Shown: in pieces, positions 17,701 through 25,363 of the stretch | How the letters are laid out: each line of letters starts with the position of its first letter | Position numbering within the stretch: the first letter of the stretch is position 1 | NCBI GenBank assembly: GCA_017642885.1 | Contig: JAEPOM010000022.1 | Location: 1 to 48,548, forward strand | Length of the DNA: 48,548 bases | Direction of reading: 5' to 3' | Source of the DNA: Henriciella sp. | Lineage (GTDB): Bacteria > Pseudomonadota > Alphaproteobacteria > Caulobacterales > Hyphomonadaceae | Notes under the pieces: model-generated | Told to the model about the DNA's origin: nothing | The model's input: the letters and a program-made list of their open reading frames with translations, nothing else | The model's database searches: none | Made by a program: the position numbers and the translations under genes

Positions 17701-18276
17701 GTGACGATAAAAATCGCAGGACGGCATATGGATGTAGGAGACGCGCTCAGCGAGCGTATCTCTGATGGTCTGGAAGCCGCTGTCACCAAATACTTTGATC
17801 GTAGTTTTGATGCCAATGTGACCGTGGAAAAACGCGGGCATGAGGTCATCACTGATTGCAATGTGCACCTTCCTTCCGGGATTGTGCTGCAATCAACCGG
17901 GTCGGCAACCGATCCCTACTCCTCGCTGGAGGATTCGCTCGAAAAGATGGAAAAACGGGTGCGTCGTTACCATCGACGTCTCAAGGATCATCACAAGAAG
18001 TCCCCGCTGCCGAGCGAGCCAGCAAACGCTTTCATTCTTAAGGGAAGCGACGAAGAAACGCCCGAGTATAAGGGCGAAGCGCCTCTGATTGTTGCTGAAT
18101 CCGCGTCGGACGTGAAAACCATGTCCGTTTCGGAAGCTGTAATGCAGCTCGAACTGTCAGATACCCCTGCCGTATTGTTTCGAAATGTGAAACACAGCGG
18201 CCTGAATATGGTGTACCGCCGCGAAGACGGCAATATCGGGTGGGTTGATCCGGCGGGACATTCCGCCACCGGTTGA
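17701..18276 (+). CDS. hpf: ribosome hibernation-promoting factor, long form
   Basis: 191 residues, GTG start with GGAG 7 bases upstream. The N-terminal HPF/RaiA domain (about 1-105; TIKIAGRHMDVGDALSERI at the start, DPYSSLEDSLEKMEKRVRRYH at its end) binds the 30S decoding centre. The C-terminal domain (about 135-191; VSEAVMQLELSDTPAVLFRN) is the dimerising part that lets long HPF form inactive 100S ribosomes. ptsN follows after 20 bases. In many proteobacteria the order is rpoN-hpf-ptsN; here dapD, not rpoN, is upstream. Confidence 0.95.
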   Translation: MTIKIAGRHMDVGDALSERISDGLEAAVTKYFDRSFDANVTVEKRGHEVITDCNVHLPSGIVLQSTGSATDPYSSLEDSLEKMEKRVRRYHRRLKDHHKKSPLPSEPANAFILKGSDEETPEYKGEAPLIVAESASDVKTMSVSEAVMQLELSDTPAVLFRNVKHSGLNMVYRREDGNIGWVDPAGHSATG

Positions 18277-18296
18277 ACCGATAGGTCAGAGTAAAA

Positions 18297-18767
18297 ATGG
18301 CAAATGATCTTTCAAGCCTCCTCTCGGAGGGTGTAATTCTTGGTTCTCAAGCAAGCGAAAGCCGCAAACAGATCTTGCGCACGCTTGCCGCCGCGATTGG
18401 CGAGAAAACCGGAATCGATGGCCGCGATATTTTTGACGCCGTCATCGAGCGCGAAAATCTCGGGTCTACCAGTGTTGGTGAAGGCGTCGCGATTCCGCAT
18501 GCACGTATTCCGGCGCTCAGCAAACCCGTCGGTGCTTTCGTGAGACTTACTGAAGGCGTGGATTTCGACGCGATTGATGCCCAGCCTTGCGACCTGATCT
18601 TTATGCTGCTCGCACCAAATGCGTCGGGAGCTGACCATTTGCGCGCTCTGGCACAGGTGAGCCGTACGTTCAGAAATGCCGATTTGCGTGCAGCTTTGCG
18701 TGAAACGGATGATCTTGAAGCGATAGAGCGCCTGCTTTGCCCGCAAACCGCGGACGCCACGGCTTAA
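18297..18767 (+). CDS. ptsN: PTS IIA-Ntr nitrogen-regulatory protein
   Basis: 156 residues. EIIA-Ntr is the output protein of the nitrogen phosphotransferase chain PtsP-PtsO-PtsN and regulates potassium transport, stress responses and metabolism by protein contact. The phospho-acceptor His68 sits in GVAIPHARI, and ENLGSTSVGEGVAIPHAR is typical. The tail DHLRALAQVSRTFRNADLRAAL matches the IIA fold. It is co-transcribed with hpf. No EI-Ntr or NPr gene is in the window. Confidence 0.95.
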   Translation: MANDLSSLLSEGVILGSQASESRKQILRTLAAAIGEKTGIDGRDIFDAVIERENLGSTSVGEGVAIPHARIPALSKPVGAFVRLTEGVDFDAIDAQPCDLIFMLLAPNASGADHLRALAQVSRTFRNADLRAALRETDDLEAIERLLCPQTADATA

Positions 18768-18831
18768 CTTCTTCGTGACTGGCCAGCTCGACTGATGGGC
18801 GTATATCTCTTTCCAATTCAAGGAGAGAGTG

Positions 18832-19761
18832 ATGAGAATAGCCCCCAGCCTGCTCGCGATCGGCCTGGCCCTGAGCCCCGCCGCTTTTGCGCACAACACG
18901 CACATTCATTTCACCCAGCAAGCCCAGCCTGTACCAGTGACGACGACCGATCTCGGCGACGGCTTGTACATGCTGCAGGGCCGAGGCGGTAATATCGGCG
19001 TCCTCGCCGGAGACGACGGCGTCTTCGTCATCGACAGTCAATATGCCGATATGGCTCCCGGAATCCTCAGCGCGATCAACGAAATTGCCGGCGAAAAACC
19101 GCGCTATCTGGTCAACACGCACTGGCACGGCGATCACACAGGTGGAAACGCGATCATCGGCGAGACAGGCGCAACTATCATTGCCCATAACGGCGTAAGA
19201 GACCGCGTAACCGTGGATGTCACCCGCGATTTCTTTGGTCAGGAGTCGACGACACCCGCTGCACCAGAAGCCGCGTGGCCCGTGATCACGTTCAATGATG
19301 AAATGACGCTGTACCTAAACGGTCAGACCGTGCGCCTCATTCACGCGCCGGACGCGCACACTGATGGCGACACATTCATCTATTTCGAAGAAGCCAACGT
19401 GCTGCACACCGGCGATTTGATGTTCAACGGGATGTTTCCATTCGTCGACATCACGTCCGGCGGCTCTTTCACTGGATTTGTCGCCGCGTCGCAGGCCATG
19501 GCCGATACAATCAACGACGAGACGCGCATCATCCCCGGGCATGGCGCGCTCGGCAGCAAAGCGGATATCGGTTTGACGTTGGAGATGCTGGACGGTGTGA
19601 TGAGTGCGGTTCAGGCTGAGATTGATACCGGAAAAGACATTGATGCGGTTCTGGAGGCTGCGCCGCTTACGCCTTGGGTCGATGACTGGGCAACCGGATT
19701 TATGACCGAGCCGCGCTTCACCCGCCTAGTCTATGCCGACCTCGCGAAATCAGCTGAGTAG
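18832..19761 (+). CDS. exported MBL-fold metallo-hydrolase
   Basis: 309 residues from ATG 18832, with AAGGAGAG 4-11 bases upstream; a GTG three bases earlier is less likely. Signal peptide MRIAPSLLAIGLALSPAAFA. The zinc motif HWHGDH is at residues 97-102; later ligands are seen in HAPDAHTDGD, HTGDLMF and the final GHG (PGHGALG). Substrate is unknown; the family includes beta-lactamase-like, quinoprotein-associated and lactonase enzymes, and the present arrangement is generic. The 3' end faces the alpha/beta hydrolase gene, 3 bases away. Confidence 0.88.
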   Translation: MRIAPSLLAIGLALSPAAFAHNTHIHFTQQAQPVPVTTTDLGDGLYMLQGRGGNIGVLAGDDGVFVIDSQYADMAPGILSAINEIAGEKPRYLVNTHWHGDHTGGNAIIGETGATIIAHNGVRDRVTVDVTRDFFGQESTTPAAPEAAWPVITFNDEMTLYLNGQTVRLIHAPDAHTDGDTFIYFEEANVLHTGDLMFNGMFPFVDITSGGSFTGFVAASQAMADTINDETRIIPGHGALGSKADIGLTLEMLDGVMSAVQAEIDTGKDIDAVLEAAPLTPWVDDWATGFMTEPRFTRLVYADLAKSAE

Positions 19762-19764
19762 AGG

Positions 19765-20796
19765 CTAGTTCTCACCGTCCGGGCGGTTCTCACCCATGCG
19801 AGGATCGCCCGCCGGTATAATCTCTTCTTCGTCAAGCGCGCTCCACTCAACTTCCAGCATGAAGGCGCGGACGTCTGCGATCGATTGTTCCACCGCTTCT
19901 TCCTGTGGCAGATGCCCGACCCCATCATAAATAGCCTGAGTGGATCCTTCGATGGCGTCGGCGAATTTCTGCGCGCTCGAAACCGAGACTAGATTATCAT
20001 CGCGGCCCCACATTACGAGGGTCGGGACCTGGATCGCGCTGAGCGCCTCGGCGGTCGCCTCAACGCGCTGTCCCGCCATGATGCCGAGCAACGTCTCCCG
20101 GTGGCCCGGCGCGCGAGATAAGGCAACGTAGCGATCCACCAGCTCATCTGTGACGAAGCTCTGATCGGTATAGGAATCCTCGAGGCCGGAACGCGTCAGC
20201 GAGGTCATGTCGAGATCCTTCATCACCGCGCGGGCGACAGGGTTGGCGAGCAATCGGAAGATAAACGGGCTGTTTTCGTTGTCTTCTGCCGTTTCGCGCC
20301 AGCCTGAGGCATCCACCAGGATCAGGCCTTCCAGTGTCTCGGGATAGGACAGCGCATAGGACCAAGCTGTGTTGCCGCCCATCGAGTTCCCGGCAAGCGT
20401 GAACCGCTCGACACCCAGGTCCTGCGTCACCTCGTGCACAACAGCCGTAAATCGTTCGATATTTGGTTGTATCGGGTCGTCCGCCCGCGTCAGGCCGTGA
20501 CCCGGTAGGTCCAGCGTTATCACCCGAAAATCAACTTCGAGATTTGTCTTCCATGCGTCCCATGTGTGGAGCGAGGATGAGAACCCATGGACCAGTACAA
20601 TGGCCGAGCGGTCTTGTGGACCGGTATCTGTGTAATGGACCTTAAGCCCATCATCGAGCGTCATGAATTGCGTATCAGGGGTGGAGTAGATGGTTTCCAG
20701 CGTATCGTATGGAATGTCCGCACGCCGAAGCGCCAGCCAGCCGGCGGCCAGCACGGCAACGATGGTTAGAATAACGGCGAGCGTTCTGCGTAACAT
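19765..20796 (-). CDS. membrane-anchored alpha/beta hydrolase
   Basis: 343 residues from the ATG preceded by GTGGAG. An N-terminal uncleaved membrane helix (LAVILTIVAVLAAGWLAL) places the catalytic domain in the periplasm. The oxyanion region is HGFSSS (about 70-75), the nucleophile is Ser138 in GNSMGG, the acid is probably in WGRDDN and the base is His in GVGHLPQEE. The family includes esterases and meta-cleavage hydrolases; substrate cannot be told. The extreme C-terminus is acidic and hydrophilic. It is convergent with the MBL gene. Confidence 0.88.
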   Translation of the reverse strand: MLRRTLAVILTIVAVLAAGWLALRRADIPYDTLETIYSTPDTQFMTLDDGLKVHYTDTGPQDRSAIVLVHGFSSSLHTWDAWKTNLEVDFRVITLDLPGHGLTRADDPIQPNIERFTAVVHEVTQDLGVERFTLAGNSMGGNTAWSYALSYPETLEGLILVDASGWRETAEDNENSPFIFRLLANPVARAVMKDLDMTSLTRSGLEDSYTDQSFVTDELVDRYVALSRAPGHRETLLGIMAGQRVEATAEALSAIQVPTLVMWGRDDNLVSVSSAQKFADAIEGSTQAIYDGVGHLPQEEAVEQSIADVRAFMLEVEWSALDEEEIIPAGDPRMGENRPDGEN

Positions 20797-20860
20797 CCGA
20801 GTACTCCACAAACCTTACTGTCGTAAAACCGTCAAAAATTAACCCTGTCAAAGGAAAGAT

Positions 20861-21601
20861 TCACTGCCCGCAGACAGAACAGTCCGGGTTCGGACGAAGC
20901 TTCAGAACGCGGTTTTCGCCACGAAGCCCGTCGATAATGAGCAATCGTCCAATCAGCGCGTCGCCAGACCCGACAACAAGTTTTAAAGCCTCCAGCGCCA
21001 TGTTGGCACCAACCATGCCGGTCAGCGCCCCAACAACGCCCACCTCATCGCACGCCTCCGCCTCAGGCGGCAGCTCTGGCACGAAGCACTGATAACACGG
21101 CGCATCAGGCTCTACTCCCGACGCATAGACGGCTACCTGCCCGCTCCAACGACTGGCCGCACCGGAGACAAGATAGCGACCGCTCTCATGTGCAGCTCGA
21201 TTGAGCAGGAACCGGGTCTCAAAATTATCCGTTGCGTCGATCAACACATCGCCGCTGGCCGTTTCGGACTCCGAGAAACGGGCTTTGCGAGCAACCGCTG
21301 AGATATCGGGGTTTAGCGCCATTAGGCGCTCGCTGAGGAGCTGCGCTTTGCTACGGCCGATATCCGCATCGGCAAACTGGATCTGGCGCTGTAAGTTGGA
21401 GCGATCGACTGTATCATCGTCCCAGACCTCAATCTCGCCTACCCCTGCTGCCGCGAGATAGAGTGCACAGGGTCCGCCAAGGGCGCCAGCACCGACGATC
21501 GAAACCTTCGCTGCGCGGAGTTTAGCAATGCCAGGCCCACCGATTTCCTTCAGCAGGATATGGCGTTTGTGGCGTTCAATCTGATCGGAAGACAGGCTCA
21601 T
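20861..21601 (-). CDS. HesA/MoeB/ThiF family E1-like adenylyltransferase
   Basis: 246 residues. Such enzymes adenylate the C-terminal Gly-Gly of sulfur-carrier proteins (MoaD or ThiS). ATP-binding GAGALGGP (37-44), DDDTVDRSNLQRQ (61-73) with the RxxxQR-type arginine, the catalytic-type Cys in EACDEVGVVGALTG and the zinc pairs CYQC and CSVCGQ at the very C-terminus are present. There is no rhodanese domain and no MoaD or ThiS gene adjacent, so MoeB versus ThiF cannot be decided; the length and Cys/Zn pattern favour a MoeB-like role in molybdopterin synthesis. Confidence 0.9.
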   Translation of the reverse strand: MSLSSDQIERHKRHILLKEIGGPGIAKLRAAKVSIVGAGALGGPCALYLAAAGVGEIEVWDDDTVDRSNLQRQIQFADADIGRSKAQLLSERLMALNPDISAVARKARFSESETASGDVLIDATDNFETRFLLNRAAHESGRYLVSGAASRWSGQVAVYASGVEPDAPCYQCFVPELPPEAEACDEVGVVGALTGMVGANMALEALKLVVGSGDALIGRLLIIDGLRGENRVLKLRPNPDCSVCGQ

Positions 21602-21754
21602 ATAGGCTATCTATCGTCCCAGATGAATTGTGGCGAGCCCATATTCATCTCGCCAAAATTCGTCACGCCCTTGTCTTAATTGATCAAATGCCTGCCATAA
21701 GTCCTTACTAAAAGGTTAACAGGATAATAGGGTCTTAGTTTGGGAGGTAGGCTG

Positions 21755-22924
21755 ATGAATGACCACGCACAAAATGCGTCCGGCGCTCTGACAGATGAAG
21801 ACATTGTCGACCTTACCAGTCGCCCCAGTGACGCGTTCAACGAAGTCGTCCTGCAAGCCGACTATACGACGCGGGCGGCGCTGAGTTTCTATCGATTTAG
21901 ACAGCTCGGCGGGGATTATCACCTGCCAGCAAAGCGCAAGGCCCGTCAGGATGACGCTCCGTCCAGTTCTGACGGGGACACGGATCGCACCTCCCGGCAC
22001 CCGAAGCTCAAACTGGGACAAACCACAGGTCGCGGTGTCCACTATATTTCCAGTCACCCGAAGGTCCCGCTCTTCCAGATGTCGATCATCGCCCTGATGA
22101 TCATTTTTGAAAGCGCGGCCAACGCTTATTTCTTCGCCAAGCAAAGCGAGTTTGGTCTTGCTGGCGGGATTTTCCAGGCGGCGGCGGTGTCGCTCGCCAA
22201 CGTTGCGACCAGCTTTTTCATCGTCGGCTATTGGGGCATGCGGCATATTTCGATGCCGCTCGACCTCGACAATATTTTCAGCCGGCGCAATCTCTACGTC
22301 TTCATGGGATTGATTGCGATTATTGTCGGACTGTCTCTGGTCTTCCTGGTGAACCTGTCAGCCGCCCACTATCGCAACATTCTTGATATGCAGGCGCTCG
22401 GACAGGAATTGCCTGCGGATCTGCCAACGAAAGTGCTGCCGCACTTCATCGTCGACCCCGCAGTTTGTGAGAAAATCCTAAGCTCTCCGCTAGGCGAGAC
22501 CATTGGCAGCGCGGCAACCAATGCCATGTGTCGACCGTTTGCGCTCCATTCGCTGGATGCCATGGTCCTGTTCGCTTTAGGGTTGGCCATTGCCGCATTC
22601 GCGGCCTTCGAAGGTCGCCGTTTGGATTCTCCATTCCCGGGCTTTAGTGACGCGGCCCGCGGCCTGGAACGGGCCCGAGCAGAACTTCGCGACGCCCTCT
22701 ATATGTTCGAAGACAGCTATGAGGACATCAAGGAAGAAGTCGTCGAGGTCAAAGGCAGCGATCTGACTCCGAAAGAGAAAATGCTCATCCACCGGACCAT
22801 GAGCGAAATGGTGGCGCCTTATATCAAGTTGCTTCGCACCACAGATGATGGTTTGTCAGACGAGTTCGGCCTGGAACAGGATATCGTGGATCAGTTCAGG
22901 GTGAAATCGAGAGCAGACGGGTAA
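21755..22924 (+). CDS. unrecognised four-helix membrane protein, gene A of a membrane/vWA-like pair
   Basis: 389 residues from ATG 21755, which has GGGAGG at 7-8 bases spacing; a TTG five codons upstream is less likely. I do not recognise the family. A hydrophilic N-terminus of about 110 residues precedes four membrane segments, near VPLFQMSIIALMIIFESAA, FQAAAVSLANVATSFFIVG, LYVFMGLIAIIVGLSLVFLV and AMVLFALGLAIAAFAAFEG. Between helices 3 and 4 is an about 60-residue loop with two cysteines. The C-terminal 100 residues are charged and helical (LERARAELRDALYMFEDSYEDI). The next gene, 15 bases on, encodes an anchored vWA-like protein; they probably form a complex. Confidence 0.8.
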   Translation: MNDHAQNASGALTDEDIVDLTSRPSDAFNEVVLQADYTTRAALSFYRFRQLGGDYHLPAKRKARQDDAPSSSDGDTDRTSRHPKLKLGQTTGRGVHYISSHPKVPLFQMSIIALMIIFESAANAYFFAKQSEFGLAGGIFQAAAVSLANVATSFFIVGYWGMRHISMPLDLDNIFSRRNLYVFMGLIAIIVGLSLVFLVNLSAAHYRNILDMQALGQELPADLPTKVLPHFIVDPAVCEKILSSPLGETIGSAATNAMCRPFALHSLDAMVLFALGLAIAAFAAFEGRRLDSPFPGFSDAARGLERARAELRDALYMFEDSYEDIKEEVVEVKGSDLTPKEKMLIHRTMSEMVAPYIKLLRTTDDGLSDEFGLEQDIVDQFRVKSRADG

Positions 22925-22939
22925 TCAAGGAATTGGGGC

Positions 22940-23752
22940 ATGGCACGGCGTCGGCGCACACGGCAGAAGAAACAGCGCAACCAGGCGATCCTGAACTTCG
23001 TCCTGGCCGGGTTGGCTGTTGCGATTATTGCCTTCGCTTTCTTTGCCATGCAGCCGGAACCCTATGACGAGCTGACCCTGTGCGAGATTTCGGACGATTT
23101 ACCGCCGCACACCGCCGTCATCATCGACAAGACTGACGAATATAGCGAGCAGCAGGCAGATCTCATCGCCGCTGTGATCCGCCGGACGCGAAATCGCCTC
23201 GAGATCGGCGAGCGTTTTACGCTATTCGAGCTAGACCAGGACGGACAATTCGACCCGCGCGGGCGTTTCTCGCTGTGCAATCCAGGGCGCGGCGACCAGG
23301 TCAATGCGCTGTTCCGCAACCCGGCACAGATCGAAGAACGATTCAATGAGAAGTTCAATCAGCCGCTGGAATCCCTGCTGGAAGACCTTGTCGAGCCGAA
23401 AGAAGCCCCGAACAGCCCTGTGCTTGAAGCGCTGGCGCGGCTCGGCCAGACCGACGCGTTCTCCAGCCGGGCCCCAGAGCGCCGGATCGTGATCATCTCG
23501 GACATGCTGCAAAACTCTGACGTCTTCACCATTTATGGCGGCGGCGGCGTGCTGCCCGAAAACATGCCGGACGCCATTGGTGTGGCAGACACGGTAATGC
23601 GCCGGTTTGGTGACAGTCTGAACGGCGTTGAACTGGAGATTCGACTGATCCCGCGCTCCCGCTATGTCGACATGCAGCGCGGCCCGCTCAAGGACTATTG
23701 GGACGAGGTTTTCGACGAACTCGGCGTCGACGTCACCTGGCGCGATCTATAG
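22940..23752 (+). CDS. membrane-anchored vWA-like protein, gene B of the pair
   Basis: 270 residues, AAGGAATT upstream. A basic N-terminus (MARRRRTRQKKQRN) and one membrane helix (AILNFVLAGLAVAIIAFAFFA) leave the rest outside the cytoplasm or, less likely, tethered inside. The soluble part has alternating strands and helices like a von Willebrand factor A fold: TAVIIDKTDEYS at the position of the metal-binding DxSxS (here D-x-T-x-E), then RRIVIISDMLQNSD at the position of the second metal loop. The canonical metal site is thus only partly kept. Function is unknown. Coupled to the preceding membrane-protein gene. Confidence 0.75.
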   Translation: MARRRRTRQKKQRNQAILNFVLAGLAVAIIAFAFFAMQPEPYDELTLCEISDDLPPHTAVIIDKTDEYSEQQADLIAAVIRRTRNRLEIGERFTLFELDQDGQFDPRGRFSLCNPGRGDQVNALFRNPAQIEERFNEKFNQPLESLLEDLVEPKEAPNSPVLEALARLGQTDAFSSRAPERRIVIISDMLQNSDVFTIYGGGGVLPENMPDAIGVADTVMRRFGDSLNGVELEIRLIPRSRYVDMQRGPLKDYWDEVFDELGVDVTWRDL

Positions 23753-23755
23753 GCT

Positions 23756-24424
23756 CTATTTCGAGACCCGAAACAGCGCCATTCCGTCATACCCCTTAGC
23801 GCCTACGGTCTGAAGCGCCGTCATCTCCACGCCTTCCAGCGTTTCCGCAAAGGCGAACATCTCCCTCACCCCAAGCACGCTGTTTTCACCGCTCTCCGCG
23901 TCCAGAACATCGCCGCCGCGAACTATATTGTCTGCAACAATGAGCGTCCCAGGCCGGGCCATTTGCAGGGCTTTTTCGAGATAGTTTCTATGATTGACCT
24001 TGTCGGCATCGATGAACACGAAATCAAACACGGCTCCCGCATCGTGAGCGCGCTCCAGCGCCTCCATAGCCGGGCCGATCTGCAAGTCGATACAATGACC
24101 GAACCCGGATCCGTCTATATTGGCCTGCGCAACGCTCGCCGTCCGGGTATCGACTTCTGTCGTTAAGAGAGACCCGCCTTCTGGGAGCGCGCGCGCCATC
24201 GCGACTGCGGAATACCCCCCCAGACATCCAATCTCCAGAACGCGTTTCGCGCCGCTTATCCGGATCAGAAATGCGAGAAACTCCGCCTGAAGCGGCGTCA
24301 CCGCGTGCGGGACAAGCCCGGCTTTCTCGCTGTTTTCGGCGATCGCCTCCAGGACTGGATCGGGACGCAGCAGCGATCGCTCGAGAAAGGCGTCCATTTG
24401 TGCAAACGTTTCAGCGAGCTGCAT
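23756..24424 (-). CDS. class I SAM-dependent O-methyltransferase (CCoAOMT-like family 3)
   Basis: 222 residues, normal for bacterial members of the caffeoyl-CoA/catechol O-methyltransferase family. SAM-binding VLEIGCLGGYSA at 62-73, FDFVFIDADKVNHRNYLE with the metal-binding Asp, and IVADNIVRGGDVLD match the divalent-cation-dependent type. Natural substrate unknown. The gene is convergent with the vWA-like gene (3-base gap) and divergent from the exported unknown at 24521. Confidence 0.9.
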   Translation of the reverse strand: MQLAETFAQMDAFLERSLLRPDPVLEAIAENSEKAGLVPHAVTPLQAEFLAFLIRISGAKRVLEIGCLGGYSAVAMARALPEGGSLLTTEVDTRTASVAQANIDGSGFGHCIDLQIGPAMEALERAHDAGAVFDFVFIDADKVNHRNYLEKALQMARPGTLIVADNIVRGGDVLDAESGENSVLGVREMFAFAETLEGVEMTALQTVGAKGYDGMALFRVSK

Positions 24425-24520
24425 TGTTAATGCCCCTTAACTAATCTTCGCCCTTGAGCAGCGCCAGAAACATGCGTACGAGTTGTACACGAGTGTAGAG
24501 TTTTACAACAAAGGGTCATC

Positions 24521-25333
24521 ATGCTTGTAGCCCGTTTGCGTCCCCTGGCGCTAGCATGCATCGTCTCATTTTCTATCGCGCACGCGCAGAACGGTGATGC
24601 TGTCGATTCCCCTGCTATGACTGAGCAAGGCGCGGTCTATGAACAGAATCGGCAGGATGTGACGCTGCCCATCGCAACGGCGGAGCGCTTTGAAAACGGC
24701 TCAGATGAAGCTGTGACCGTTTCCGTGGAAAACCTCGCTACCCCTATGCGTTGCATGGCAGCATGGTCCTATCTTGCCGCAAGTACGATCCGTACACCCG
24801 AAGATGCGAAGGCCAAGCACCCGGACTTTACCGAAGCGACCGCCAGCGCCCATTGGCAACATTGGCTGAAGCTCGACATGGACGCTCATCAGGGATTGCG
24901 CAGCCAGGATTTCCACCAAAGACGCCTCGCGGCCGAGCGCGCCTTTGCCGCCGACATGGCACAGGAAGGCGAGCGATATGCCTTTCGCACGCTCGGCACC
25001 TGCTATGTTGACCCAAGTGAACGCGACATCGCGGATCCGACAATCTTGCTGCGAAATTTCATGGTCGAGTTCCAGGGCCTACCAGAAGACTACACAATTC
25101 CAGTCCTGCAGCGCCAATTACGCGCCTTCCCGATCAGCGAAACGATCGAGGTCAATCCAAGCCAGAACTGCGATCAGGATTCCACAATCTATGTCGAACA
25201 TGCCCGCGTGAAAGCGATCAATATGTGTTTTGAGCGGGGCGGCATTCTTGCGTCCAAACCAAAGACGCTGGTCGAAGATCTCGACGGGGCTTGCCGGGCA
25301 ACGAGCACCGTTCAGTGCGAGAACATTCCCTAG
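24521..25333 (+). CDS. exported six-cysteine protein of unknown family
   Basis: 270 residues; AAAGGG stands 5 bases before the ATG. Signal peptide of about 22 residues (PLALACIVSFSIAHAQ). The mature protein has six cysteines spread along its length (MRCMAAW, LGTCYVD, QNCDQ, NMCFE, GACRA, VQCEN), suggesting three disulfides in the periplasm. The middle is helix-rich and charged (HWLKLDMDAHQGLRSQDFH). I do not recognise it. It is followed after 30 bases by the helicase gene, but co-function is not evident. Confidence 0.8.
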   Translation: MLVARLRPLALACIVSFSIAHAQNGDAVDSPAMTEQGAVYEQNRQDVTLPIATAERFENGSDEAVTVSVENLATPMRCMAAWSYLAASTIRTPEDAKAKHPDFTEATASAHWQHWLKLDMDAHQGLRSQDFHQRRLAAERAFAADMAQEGERYAFRTLGTCYVDPSERDIADPTILLRNFMVEFQGLPEDYTIPVLQRQLRAFPISETIEVNPSQNCDQDSTIYVEHARVKAINMCFERGGILASKPKTLVEDLDGACRATSTVQCENIP

Positions 25334-25363
25334 CCAGACAAAGCCGGTTATGGCTGAGCGCTT

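Noticed and set aside
21740-23752. Naming the membrane/vWA pair as a known defence system
   Set aside because: No nuclease, ATPase or other effector is adjacent and the neighbours are ordinary metabolic genes, so there is no support beyond the two domains.
24420-24440. TTAATGCCCCTTAAC as a CtrA box between the O-methyltransferase and the exported unknown
   Set aside because: The spacer is 6 rather than the 7 bases of TTAA-N7-TTAA, and no cell-cycle gene is adjacent. The GCATTAACAATGC repeat over the start codon is short enough to be chance.
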